A stretch of DNA of 41,812 nucleotides from Beijerinckiaceae bacterium (lineage in GTDB: Bacteria; Pseudomonadota; Alphaproteobacteria; Rhizobiales; Beijerinckiaceae), in the NCBI GenBank assembly GCA_022702015.1, contig JAKONI010000210.1, forward strand, positions 1-41,812, read 5' to 3'. The notes beneath the pieces were generated by a model that was given only the letters and a program-made list of their open reading frames with translations, was not told where the DNA came from and did no database searches. The translations under genes were made by a program, and so were the position numbers. The first letter of the stretch is position 1. Every line of letters begins with the position of its first letter. Of the stretch, positions 11,823 through 18,954 are shown piece by piece.

Positions 11823-11847
11823 GGAACTGTCGCAGGCGCAGCCGGTT
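11823..11847 (+). promoter_or_regulatory. Candidate EcfG-type stress promoter of the membrane-anchor operon
   Basis: GGAAC (11823-11827), a 16-nt spacer and GGTT (11844-11847) fit the EcfG (PhyR/NepR-controlled) promoter pattern. The -35 is perfect, and only the first, least conserved -10 base differs. It lies 45 bp before the ATG at 11892, leaving a short leader that contains AGGAG. Promoters of this kind drive the general stress response in Methylobacterium and relatives. Confidence 0.6.
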
Positions 11848-11891
11848 ACTCAGCCGTCGCGGGAGGCCGCGGCGCCAGGAGTATCGTCACG

Positions 11892-12425
11892 ATGGCCGGA
11901 CCCGAATTCCCGCACGATTCGCCGCAGGGCGCGGCTGGCGAGGCTCTCGGCGCCGGAGCCACCGGCGGCGAAGGCGCGCGGGCCAAGGCCGAATGGCGCG
12001 GCCTGAAGGGCGACGTGGACAACCTCGCCGACGTCGCCGCCGAGCAGGGCCGCGGGCTCCTCGACGCGGCGCGCCTCCAGGCCCAGGATTACATCGAGCA
12101 GCGCAAGGGCGAGGCCGCCCAGTCGGTGCAGGACCTCGCCCGCTCCCTGCGCGGCTCCGGCCGGGACATGGCCGACAAGCCGCACGTGCGCGCCTTCTTC
12201 GACAGCGCGGCGGACGGGCTGGAATCGCTCGGCACCTCCATCGAGCGTCGCAGCCTCGGCGATTTCTACGGTGAGGCCGAGGCCATCGCCCGGCGCGCCC
12301 CCGTCGCGGTGGCGGTGGGCACCTTCGTGGTCGGCCTGCTGGCGGCGCGGTTCATCAAGTCGTCCAAGACCTTGGACGACGATGCTCCCCTCGCCGGCGA
12401 CCCCCGCGACAGCTTCAGGGCCTGA
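11892..12425 (+). CDS. Small membrane-anchored protein, first of a stress operon
   Basis: The family is not recognised by name. The 177-residue product has a charged, alanine-rich helical region (KGDVDNLADVAAEQGRGLLD, then DYIEQRKGEAAQSVQDLARS). One hydrophobic segment follows near the C-terminus (PVAVAVGTFVVGLLAARFIK), with a short acidic tail after it. This is the plan of YqjD/ElaB-type proteins: a soluble helical part held to the inner membrane by a C-terminal anchor. The ATG at 11892 has AGGAG 10 nt upstream. A longer reading from 11793 would start upstream of the stress promoter and is not favoured. The next gene starts 3 nt after its stop. The role in envelope stress protection is inferred from promoter and neighbours. 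Confidence 0.75.
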   Translation: MAGPEFPHDSPQGAAGEALGAGATGGEGARAKAEWRGLKGDVDNLADVAAEQGRGLLDAARLQAQDYIEQRKGEAAQSVQDLARSLRGSGRDMADKPHVRAFFDSAADGLESLGTSIERRSLGDFYGEAEAIARRAPVAVAVGTFVVGLLAARFIKSSKTLDDDAPLAGDPRDSFRA

Positions 12426-12428
12426 TCC

Positions 12429-12839
12429 ATGAGCCAAGGTCCCGACCCCCGGCAGGGCGCCTCCAGCATCCAGAGCCTGATCGGCGACGCCCTGCGCGAG
12501 ACCAACGATCTCGCGCGCAAGGAAATCGCCCTGTTCCGGGCGGAGATGGCCGGCAACATCCGGCAGCTCATCCTGGGCCTCGCCTGCATGATCGGCGCGG
12601 CGGTCTTCGCCGTGGTCGCCCTGCTGGTGCTGATCGACGCCTTCGTGAAGTGGCTCGCCACCGTCGTCGGCTCCGAGTGGCTGGCCGCCCTCATCGTCGG
12701 CGGGACCCTGATCGTCCTCGCCGTCGGCATGGCCCTGTGGGCGCGCAGCGTGCTGTCGCTCTCCACCCTCGCGCCGACCCGCACCACCCGTCAGGTTCGA
12801 CAGGACGCCCAGGCGCTGTCGGAACGCGTCTCAGGATGA
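12429..12839 (+). CDS. YqjE-like / phage holin family (PF07332-type) membrane protein
   Basis: This 136-residue protein has an N-terminal amphipathic stretch typical of the Actinobacterial Holin-X / YqjE family (SLIGDALRETNDLARKEIAL). Two strongly hydrophobic segments follow (LILGLACMIGAAVFAVVALL and WLAALIVGGTLIVLAVGMAL), then a basic tail. In Escherichia coli, yqjE sits in the operon with yqjD and yqjK, which matches the arrangement here. It is unlikely to be a true holin because there are no phage genes nearby. It starts 3 nt after the upstream stop, so it should be cotranscribed and perhaps coupled. The function in this family is not established. A structural or stress role in the inner membrane is inference. 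Confidence 0.85.
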   Translation: MSQGPDPRQGASSIQSLIGDALRETNDLARKEIALFRAEMAGNIRQLILGLACMIGAAVFAVVALLVLIDAFVKWLATVVGSEWLAALIVGGTLIVLAVGMALWARSVLSLSTLAPTRTTRQVRQDAQALSERVSG

Positions 12840-12849
12840 GAATGCCGTC

Positions 12850-13230
12850 ATGAGCTCCATGAACGACCTCGAGCGCGAGATCGAGGAGAGCCGCGCCCGC
12901 CTCGATACCACGATCGACCAGATCCAGGGGCGGCTCTCCGTCCCCAATCTCGTCGATGAGATGCTCGGCAACGCCCGCCGGGTGCCCCAGCTCGCCAGCA
13001 CCTACGACAGCGCCCTGGATGCGGTGCGCCGCAACCCGGTTCCCGTCCTGCTCATCGCGGCCGGCGTCGGCATGCTGTTTAGCCGGATGGGCAAGGAGGC
13101 CGAGCGCCGCCGGACGCAGGTCTCCGCCGCCCGGGTGGATTCCCTCGCCGCCGACGCGGTGCGCGACTACGATCCCGACGCCCCCGCCGCCCGTCCGCTG
13201 CACGACCCGGTGGCCAAGACCGAACTGTGA
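12850..13230 (+). CDS. DUF3618 domain protein, C-terminally membrane anchored
   Basis: This 126-residue product opens with the DUF3618 signature (LEREIEESRARLDTTIDQIQ followed by GRLSVPNLVDEML). A single hydrophobic segment (NPVPVLLIAAGVGMLFSRMG, about residues 63-82) and a charged C-terminal tail follow. DUF3618 proteins are common in alphaproteobacteria and sit next to YqjE-like and DUF883-like genes, as here. The start at 12850 lies 10 nt after the preceding stop. A closer in-frame ATG (12859) is possible, but the conserved block begins directly after it. The molecular role is unknown. Context suggests it acts with its neighbours at the inner membrane under stress. Confidence 0.85.
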   Translation: MSSMNDLEREIEESRARLDTTIDQIQGRLSVPNLVDEMLGNARRVPQLASTYDSALDAVRRNPVPVLLIAAGVGMLFSRMGKEAERRRTQVSAARVDSLAADAVRDYDPDAPAARPLHDPVAKTEL

Positions 13231-13300
13231 CGACGCCATCCAGATGAACGGCCGCCGGGTCGGCCCGGACGGACGAACGCACGAGTGTGAGGACACGATC

Positions 13301-14038
13301 ATGAGCGACCCCCTCCGTCCCACCGGCGCCCCTGGCGCGGCCGGCGACCACACCCTTCGGCCGGATCCCCTGGGCAAGGCCGATCCCCTCCATCCGGCGG
13401 GCGCCGCCGGCGAATTCGGCCTGCGCCCCGACCCGGAGGGGCGGCACGATCCCCTCCCCCACGCCTCCAGCGCCACGGACTACAGCGCCAAGTCGGCGGG
13501 CACCGACGCCGCCGACAAGGCCGCGGACCTAGCCGACCGGGCGCGGGAGAAGCTGTCCGGCCTCGCCGACGACATCCACGACAAGCTGGGCGGCTCGGCC
13601 GACGCGGCCCGGGAGCGGGCGGGCGCGGTCTACGACGAGGCCCGGGAGCGGGCCGGCGAGATGCATCGCCGTCACATGCGCCGGCTCGACGACCTCACCG
13701 TCCAGGGTATCGAGGGCCTGGAGCGTGGGCGCAACTCGGTCGAGCGGTTCGTGGAAGGCAACCCGCTCCTCGTGGGCGTGGTCGGCGTCGCCGCCGGGCT
13801 GCTCCTCGGCGCGCTGCTGCCGCGCACCCGCCAGGAGGACCGCAACATCGGCCCCTACGCCGACGAGGTCCGCGACCAGGGCCTGCGCTACGCCCGCGAG
13901 ATGACCCATCGCGGCCGGGAATTCGTGCAGACCGCCCTCGACCCGGACAACCTCAACGCCGCCGTCCGCAAGGCGGCCGAGGCGACCGACGAGGCCACCA
14001 CCCCGCCGGCGGGCGAGCGGACGCAGCACAACCTCTGA
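13301..14038 (+). CDS. YqjD/ElaB-like protein with glycine-zipper anchor and repeat-rich N-terminus
   Basis: The 245-residue product has three parts. The N-terminus (1 to about 60) is proline/glycine-rich and repeats LRPDPLGKADPL and LRPDPEGRHDPL. The middle is a long charged helix (DKAADLADRAREKLSGLADD, then GSADAARERAGAVYDEARER). The third part is a hydrophobic segment opened by NP (NPLLVGVVGVAAGLLLGALL), as in DUF883 proteins such as YqjD, which tether stationary-phase ribosomes to the membrane in E. coli. About 60 further residues follow the anchor, so it is not strictly tail-anchored. The ATG at 13301 follows GTGAGGA. An upstream extension in the same frame has no supporting similarity. 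It is the last gene of the stress operon, and a terminator follows. DUF883-like membership is likely, and ribosome binding is only by analogy. Confidence 0.75.
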   Translation: MSDPLRPTGAPGAAGDHTLRPDPLGKADPLHPAGAAGEFGLRPDPEGRHDPLPHASSATDYSAKSAGTDAADKAADLADRAREKLSGLADDIHDKLGGSADAARERAGAVYDEARERAGEMHRRHMRRLDDLTVQGIEGLERGRNSVERFVEGNPLLVGVVGVAAGLLLGALLPRTRQEDRNIGPYADEVRDQGLRYAREMTHRGREFVQTALDPDNLNAAVRKAAEATDEATTPPAGERTQHNL

Positions 14039-14050
14039 GGATGAGAGCCA

Positions 14051-14075
14051 TCCCTCCCCCGCTGAGGGGGAGGGA
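14051..14075. terminator. Bidirectional terminator between convergent genes
   Basis: TCCCTCCCCC (14051-14060) pairs perfectly with GGGGGAGGGA (14066-14075) around a 5-nt loop. It lies between the stop of the stress operon (14038, plus) and the matB stop (14084, minus), so it can serve both transcripts. Confidence 0.7.
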
Positions 14076-14083
14076 GGTCGGCA

Positions 14084-15595
14084 TCACTGTCCGTACAGGT
14101 CCTTGTACCGCTCGCGCAGAACGTTCTTCTGCACCTTGCCCATGGCGTTGCGGGGCAACTCGTCCACGAAGAGCACGCGCTTCGGGCACTTGAACCGCGC
14201 GAGGCGGCTTTCCAGCCCGGCGATCACGGCGGCCTCGTCCGGGGCGTCCCCGGCGCCGACCACCACCGCCGTCACCGCCTCGCCGAAATCGGGGTGGGGC
14301 ACGCCGATCACGGCGGATTCGACGATCCCGGCCATCCCGTCGATCTCGGTCTCGACCTCCTTCGGGTAGACGTTGAAGCCCCCGGAGATGATCAGGTCCT
14401 TGCCGCGCCCCACGATGTGGACGTAGCCCTTGGGATCGACCTTGCCGAGGTCGCCGGTGATGAAGAACCCGTCCGCCGTGAACTCGGCGGCGGTCTTCTC
14501 GGGCATCCGCCAGTAGCCCTTGAAGACGTTGGCGCCCTTCACCTCGATCATCCCGACCTCGTCGGTCGCCACCGGCGCCCCGGTCTCGGGATCCACCACC
14601 CGGAGCGACACCCCCGGCAGGGGGAAGCCCACGGTGCCCGCCACCCGGTCCCCGTCGTAGGGGTTCGAGGTGCTCATGTTGGTCTCGGTCATGCCGTAGC
14701 GTTCGAGGATGGCGTGGCCGGTGCGGGCCTGCCAGTCCCGGTGGGTCTCGGCGAGCAGCGGCGCCGAGCCCGAGACGAACAGCCGGATGGTCCCCGTGAC
14801 ATCCCGGGTGAGGCCGGGCTCCTTCAGGAGCCGGGTGTAGAAGGTGGGCACGCCCATCATCGCCGTGGCCCGGGGCATCAGCGCGAGGATCGCCTTGGGG
14901 TCGAGGCGGGGCAGGAACAGCATCGAGCCGCCGCTCGCCAGCACGGTGTTGGTCGCCACGAACAGGCCGTGGGTGTGGAACACCGGCAGGGCATGGATCA
15001 GCACGTCGTCGGCGGTGAACCGCCAGACCTCGACCATCACCTTCGCGTTCGAGGCGAGGTTGTCGTGGGTGAGCATGGCGCCCTTCGAGCGCCCGGTCGT
15101 GCCGGAGGTGTAGAGGATCGCGGCGAGATCCCCCGGGCCCCGGGGCAGGTCGGCGAAGGTGGCCCCGTCCTCCCCGTCCGCCGCGTCGGCGGCGCTGCCC
15201 GCGCCGGCCCCGTCGAGGGTCCAGACGTGGCGGATGCCGGCGGCGGCCTCGGTGAGGGCCTCCCGCCGGGCGGGATCGCAGACGAAGACCGTGGGCTCCG
15301 CGTCGCCGAGGAAGTAGCCGATCTCGGCGGGGGTGTAGGCGGTGTTCAGCGGCAGGAACACCGCCCCCGCCCGCACCACGCCGAGGTAGAGGAAGATGAA
15401 TTCCGCGCTCTTGTCCGCCTGGACCGCCACCCGGTCCCCCGGCGCGACCCCCGCCGCCACGAGGGCGGCGGCGTAGGCCCCCGAGCGGGCCACGAGGTCG
15501 GCATAGCTGTAGCGCCGCCCGTCATGGGCCTCGATCACCGTCTTGGCGGGGGCGGGGATGCCATCCCGGACGAGGGAGAAGAGATGGTTCGTCAT
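14084..15595 (-). CDS. matB: Malonyl-CoA synthetase (MatB)
   Basis: MatB is an ANL-superfamily adenylate-forming enzyme that makes malonyl-CoA from malonate, ATP and CoA in the cytoplasm. The 503-residue product shows the P-loop-like ILYTSGTTGRSKGAML, FHTHGLFVATN, YGMTETNMSTSNPYDGDRVA (a combination characteristic of malonate rather than fatty-acid or acetate ligases), DGFFITGDLGKVD, GRGKDLIISGGFNVYPKEVE and the catalytic lysine in LPRNAMGKVQKN. The start ATG at 15595 fits the family length. It lies 65 bp downstream of the malonyl-CoA decarboxylase stop on the same strand. Together they form the malonate to malonyl-CoA to acetyl-CoA route. No MatC transporter or MatR regulator is adjacent. 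Confidence 0.93.
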   Translation of the reverse strand: MTNHLFSLVRDGIPAPAKTVIEAHDGRRYSYADLVARSGAYAAALVAAGVAPGDRVAVQADKSAEFIFLYLGVVRAGAVFLPLNTAYTPAEIGYFLGDAEPTVFVCDPARREALTEAAAGIRHVWTLDGAGAGSAADAADGEDGATFADLPRGPGDLAAILYTSGTTGRSKGAMLTHDNLASNAKVMVEVWRFTADDVLIHALPVFHTHGLFVATNTVLASGGSMLFLPRLDPKAILALMPRATAMMGVPTFYTRLLKEPGLTRDVTGTIRLFVSGSAPLLAETHRDWQARTGHAILERYGMTETNMSTSNPYDGDRVAGTVGFPLPGVSLRVVDPETGAPVATDEVGMIEVKGANVFKGYWRMPEKTAAEFTADGFFITGDLGKVDPKGYVHIVGRGKDLIISGGFNVYPKEVETEIDGMAGIVESAVIGVPHPDFGEAVTAVVVGAGDAPDEAAVIAGLESRLARFKCPKRVLFVDELPRNAMGKVQKNVLRERYKDLYGQ

Positions 15596-15660
15596 GACGG
15601 GCGCCTAGCACAGGCCGAAACGACAGGGCAGTCCGTTTCCTCGACGGGGGCGGGGCGGAA

Positions 15661-17085
15661 TCACGCCTCCGCCAGCGCCACCGCCCGGGGCGGGGGGAGC
15701 TTGGCGCGCAGTTCCCGGGTCACGGCGGGGGAGGCCACCACCGTGCCGAGGTTGGCGTAGGTCTCGTGATTCTTCTCGATGGCGCCGAGGTCGTAGAGAT
15801 AGTTGACCATCAGCCCGTGCGCCTGGGCGAGGCCCTTGTCCGAGGTGTCGCCGAGGAAGTTGATCCGCTCCAGCCGCGCCCCGTTGCCGAGGTGGAACCG
15901 GGCCACCGGATCGAGGGGGCGCCCGCGCTCGGTCTTGGCCCGGAGGAAATAGGCCGCCGCCGCCGGGATCAGCGCCTTGCGCACCGTCTCGGTAAGGGCC
16001 TTGTCCCCCTGCCAGCCGGGCACGTCGAGGGCGCGCAGGGCCTCGACATCCTCCGGGGTGAGGCCCTGCGGGCTGTCGGCCCGGCGCTCGCGGGCGAGCC
16101 AGGCGGCGAAGCCCGGCACGGGGGAGAGGGTGACGAAGGTCTTGAGGGTCGGGATTTCCCGGGCGAGGTCCGCCACCACCTGCTTGATCAGGAAGTTGCC
16201 GAAGGTGACGCCGGCAAGCCCCTTCTGGCAGTTCGAGATCGAGTAGAAGATCGCGGTGGTGGCCGAGCGTATCGCCAGGGGCTTGCGCTCCCGCGACAGG
16301 ATCGGGGCGATGGCCGGGGCGATGGCGTCGGTGAGCGCCACCTCCACGAAGATCAGCGGCTCGTCGGACAAGGCCGGGTGGAAGAAGGCGAAGCAGCGCC
16401 GGTCCGGCGGCTCGATTCGGGCACGCAGGTCGTCCCAGTCGGCGATGGCGTGGACCGCCTCGTAGCGGATGATCTTTTCCAGGATATGCGCCGGGGTCGT
16501 CCAGTCGATGGGGCGCAGCACCAGGAAGCCCCGGTTGAACCAGGATGCGAACAGGTGCTCGAAGTCGGAATCGAGGCTGTCGGCGGCATCGAGCAGGCCC
16601 GCCTCGGCGCCCTCCCCGTCCCGGTGCACGTCTTTGCGCAGGGCCTTGCGCAGGTCGAACAGGTCCTCCCGCATCCGCACGAGGCTCAGCGTCCCGCCCC
16701 GGGCGAGGTTGAGGCGCCGGATCAAGTCCTGGCTGCGGGCCTCGGCGGCCTCGTGCAGGGCGCCGAGGCGGGCGCGGCTCGGATCGGCGAGGTAGGCGTC
16801 GATGGCGGCTTCCACCGCCTTGTGGTCGGCGCCGAAATCGAGGGCGATCGCCCGGAGGAAGTCGTGGCGCTCGGCGGTGCCGAGGCCGGCGTAGCGATCG
16901 AGGATCGCCCGCGCCAGCGCCACCCCCGAGGCCTCGCCCCGGCGGGAGATGAGGTCGTCGCACAGGCGGGCCAGGTCTTGGGCGCTGGCCCGGGCGGCCA
17001 GATCCCCCCGTCCGAGGCCCACGAGGTCGCGGCCGCGTTCGCTGATCGTTTGGAGGAGGTCGCCGAAGAAGGAGATCGCCGCCAT
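15661..17085 (-). CDS. Malonyl-CoA decarboxylase (MatA/MCD type)
   Basis: This enzyme decarboxylates malonyl-CoA to acetyl-CoA. The 474-residue product has the helical N-domain (to about 150) and the GNAT-like catalytic domain of the MLYCD family: ASWFNRGFLVLRPIDWTTP, CFAFFHPALSDEPLIFVEVA, the ISNCQKGLAGVTFGNFLIKQ block, TLSPVPGFAAWL, the histidine in VARFHLGNGARLERINFLGD, and NYLYDLGAIEKNHETYANLG near the C-terminus. The start ATG at 17085 (MAAISFFGDLLQTISERG) marks the start of similarity. A reading from 17472 would cross the small gene at 17228-17419 in another frame and is rejected. It is probably the first gene of an operon with matB. A tandem repeat 51-96 bp upstream is a candidate control site. 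Confidence 0.93.
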   Translation of the reverse strand: MAAISFFGDLLQTISERGRDLVGLGRGDLAARASAQDLARLCDDLISRRGEASGVALARAILDRYAGLGTAERHDFLRAIALDFGADHKAVEAAIDAYLADPSRARLGALHEAAEARSQDLIRRLNLARGGTLSLVRMREDLFDLRKALRKDVHRDGEGAEAGLLDAADSLDSDFEHLFASWFNRGFLVLRPIDWTTPAHILEKIIRYEAVHAIADWDDLRARIEPPDRRCFAFFHPALSDEPLIFVEVALTDAIAPAIAPILSRERKPLAIRSATTAIFYSISNCQKGLAGVTFGNFLIKQVVADLAREIPTLKTFVTLSPVPGFAAWLARERRADSPQGLTPEDVEALRALDVPGWQGDKALTETVRKALIPAAAAYFLRAKTERGRPLDPVARFHLGNGARLERINFLGDTSDKGLAQAHGLMVNYLYDLGAIEKNHETYANLGTVVASPAVTRELRAKLPPPRAVALAEA

Positions 17086-17135
17086 CGCCCTCGCCCGACT
17101 CCCGTCCGTGATGCCCGCAGGGTTTCCGGTCCCAG

Positions 17136-17181
17136 AATCCCGGTGCGAGGCTTCTAGTAATCCCGGTGTGAGAGTTCTAGT
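17136..17181. repeat. Tandem 23-bp direct repeat upstream of malonyl-CoA decarboxylase
   Basis: Two adjacent copies (17136-17158 and 17159-17181) share 20 of 23 bases. Both begin AATCCCGGTG and end TTCTAGT, and GCGAGG follows the second. They lie 51-96 bp upstream of the decarboxylase start, where an operator or activator site would be expected. They may bind a regulator of malonate use, or may be a simple duplication. Confidence 0.6.
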
Positions 17182-17227
17182 GCGAGGCCGGCCCTGCGGC
17201 CAAGGCCGAATCGCGGGCCATCGCGGT

Positions 17228-17419
17228 TCAGCCGCGCGGGATGAGGAGGGCGAGGTCGGCACGCTCGCGCCAGTCGCCGACGCCGTGCTGCCGGGCGAAG
17301 CGCAGTTCCGCCGCGCGCCTTGCCCGCTCGGGATCGCGTGCGCGGTGGATTTCCACGGAGCCGATGGTGAACGGCACCCCGAGGATCTCCTTGGCGAAAT
17401 CGATCCGGTAGTTTGGCAT
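17228..17419 (-). CDS. Small uncharacterised protein, 63 residues
   Basis: I do not recognise this family. It starts MPNYRIDFAKEILGVPFTIG and contains an arginine/alanine-rich helix (DPERARRAAELRFARQHGV) and the C-terminus DLALLIPRG. There is no signal peptide or membrane segment, so it should be cytosolic. The start ATG at 17419 has a strong GAGGAG 6 nt upstream, which is the main reason for believing it. It lies 142 bp upstream of the decarboxylase gene on the same strand and diverges from the MFS gene. A longer reading starting at 17548 is possible but lacks support. The function is unknown. Confidence 0.65.
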   Translation of the reverse strand: MPNYRIDFAKEILGVPFTIGSVEIHRARDPERARRAAELRFARQHGVGDWRERADLALLIPRG

Positions 17420-17602
17420 TCCGTGCTCCTCGACGTGGGTTCCCGCGACTCCCTCAGGGAACGGATCGACACCCCGATCGTAGGATGATCTCAGGCCCGG
17501 AGGCCAGGGGCGCGCGACGACAATCCAAGGCCGGTTCGGTGCGGGCATGTACCGTACTTGTTCCTATATGGAGCGGACCCGGTCCGGTTGCAGGGGGCGG
17601 CG

Positions 17603-18874
17603 GTGGGGCGCGGCCATGCGGCACGGCGGGTTGCGGCGTCGCCGCCTCCGGGCCTATCGGCTCGGCACCGCCCCCGATCTCCCACCCGCGAGTCCGTCCT
17701 GCCCGATTCGACCAGCGTCCCCTCGCTCCCCCGCCTCGACGGCAAGGCCCGATTCGGGCTCACCCTGATCGCGGGTGGGGCCGTGGCCAACATCTATTAC
17801 AACCAGCCGCTGCTCGGCCTCATCGTCGCCGAGTTCGGCGACCGGGCGGCCCTGTGGGTGCCGACCTCGGCCCTGGTCGGCTACGGGCTCGGGATCATCG
17901 GGCTCGTGCCCCTCGGCGATGCCCTGCCCCGCCGCCGGCTGATCGTGTGGCAGAGCCTCGCCCTGGCGCTCGCGCTCCTCCTCATGGCCGTCAGCCCCAA
18001 CCTCGCCACCCTCGCCTTCGCCCACCTCCTCGTGGGCGTGTTCTCCTCGGCGGCGCAGCAGGCGGTGCCCTTCGCGGCGGAGCTCGCCCCCGATTCGAGC
18101 CGGGGCCGGGTGGTCGGGCAGGTGATGACGGGCCTCCTCACCGGCATCCTGCTGGCCCGGACGGCCAGCGGCTACCTCGGCGCGCAACTCGGCTGGCGGC
18201 CGGTCTTCCTCACCGCCGCGGCGCTGGCCCTGGCGATGGCCGGGATCGCCGCCGCCACCCTGCCGCACACGCCGCCGGCGCAGCGGGTGCGCTACCGCGC
18301 CCTGATGACCTCGATCCTCTACCTCGCCCGGACCCAGCCGGTGCTGCGGACCGCCAGCCTGTCGCAGGCGCTGCTGTTCGCGAGCTTCAACGCCCTGTGG
18401 GCGACGCTCGCCCTCTTCGTCGAGGGGCCGCCCTTCGGGCTCACCGCCGCCGGAGCCGGGCTGTTCGGGGTGATCGGCGTCTGCGGCGCCGTCGTCGCCC
18501 CCTTCTCCGGGCGCTTCACCGACCGGCGCGGGGCGCGGCCGGTGGTGCTGGGCGGCAGCCTGATCGCCGCCGTGGCCTTCCTGGTGTTCTGGGCCGCGAC
18601 GGCGGGGTCGCTGATCGCGGTGGGCCTCGGGGTGCTGCTGCTCGATATCGGCATCAGCGGCGCCCTCATCGCCAACCAGACCCGGGCCTATGCCCTGGTG
18701 CCGGGGGCGCGGGGGCGGATCAACACGGTGCTGTTCACGACGATGTTCGTGTTCGCCGCGCTCGGAGCCTTCGCCGGCTCGCAGGCCTTCCTGGTCTTCG
18801 GCTGGCCGGGCGTCTGCGCGGTGGGTCTTGCCTTCACCGGCCTCGCGGTGCTGGTCGCCGCCCGCGACCGGTAA
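17603..18874 (+). CDS. Major facilitator superfamily transporter
   Basis: This is a 12-helix MFS permease, probably a drug or metabolite efflux protein of the inner membrane. The first helix holds FGLTLIAGGAVANIYYNQPL, typical of a widespread proteobacterial MFS subgroup. Helix 4-5 has FAHLLVGVFSSAAQQAVPFA and GRVVGQVMTGLLTGILLART (a motif C-like region), and the central loop has ATLPHTPPAQRVRYRALMTS. The second half includes GVIGVCGAVVAPFSGRFTDR, a motif A-like turn. The start is uncertain. GTG 17603 has AGGGGG nearby, while TTG 17558 is possible. The first 45 or so residues are basic and not conserved-looking, so the true start may be later. A twin-hairpin element follows the stop. The substrate is not predictable. 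Confidence 0.85.
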   Translation: MGRGHAARRVAASPPPGLSARHRPRSPTRESVLPDSTSVPSLPRLDGKARFGLTLIAGGAVANIYYNQPLLGLIVAEFGDRAALWVPTSALVGYGLGIIGLVPLGDALPRRRLIVWQSLALALALLLMAVSPNLATLAFAHLLVGVFSSAAQQAVPFAAELAPDSSRGRVVGQVMTGLLTGILLARTASGYLGAQLGWRPVFLTAAALALAMAGIAAATLPHTPPAQRVRYRALMTSILYLARTQPVLRTASLSQALLFASFNALWATLALFVEGPPFGLTAAGAGLFGVIGVCGAVVAPFSGRFTDRRGARPVVLGGSLIAAVAFLVFWAATAGSLIAVGLGVLLLDIGISGALIANQTRAYALVPGARGRINTVLFTTMFVFAALGAFAGSQAFLVFGWPGVCAVGLAFTGLAVLVAARDR

Positions 18875-18900
18875 GGCCAGCCTCTTTCGGGGGCCGGATT

Positions 18901-18947
18901 TCCAGGGGCTTTGCCCCTGGACCCCACCAAAGGACTCGGTCCTTTGG
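18901..18947. terminator. Twin-hairpin intergenic element
   Basis: Two perfect 9-bp hairpins lie side by side: TCCAGGGGC-TTT-GCCCCTGGA (18901-18921) and CCAAAGGAC-TCG-GTCCTTTGG (18927-18947). They fill the space between the convergent MFS and cobC genes and should terminate both. From memory, the pattern of a gggg/cccc hairpin followed by CCAAAGG...CCTTTGG is a dispersed repeat in Methylobacterium and other alphaproteobacteria. Confidence 0.7.
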
Positions 18948-18954
18948 GATCCTC

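Noticed and set aside
12429..12839. Phage holin or prophage remnant
   Set aside because: The family name includes holin, but there are no phage genes around. The neighbours are yqjD-type stress genes.
17086..17472. N-terminal extension of malonyl-CoA decarboxylase
   Set aside because: It has no family similarity, overlaps a small gene with a good ribosome site in another frame, and contains the tandem repeat. MCD similarity begins at the ATG at 17085.
17458..17482. EcfG-like promoter for the MFS gene (GGAAC-N16-CGTA)
   Set aside because: One mismatch in a key -10 base and a long, uncertain leader. Chance matches of this quality are expected.
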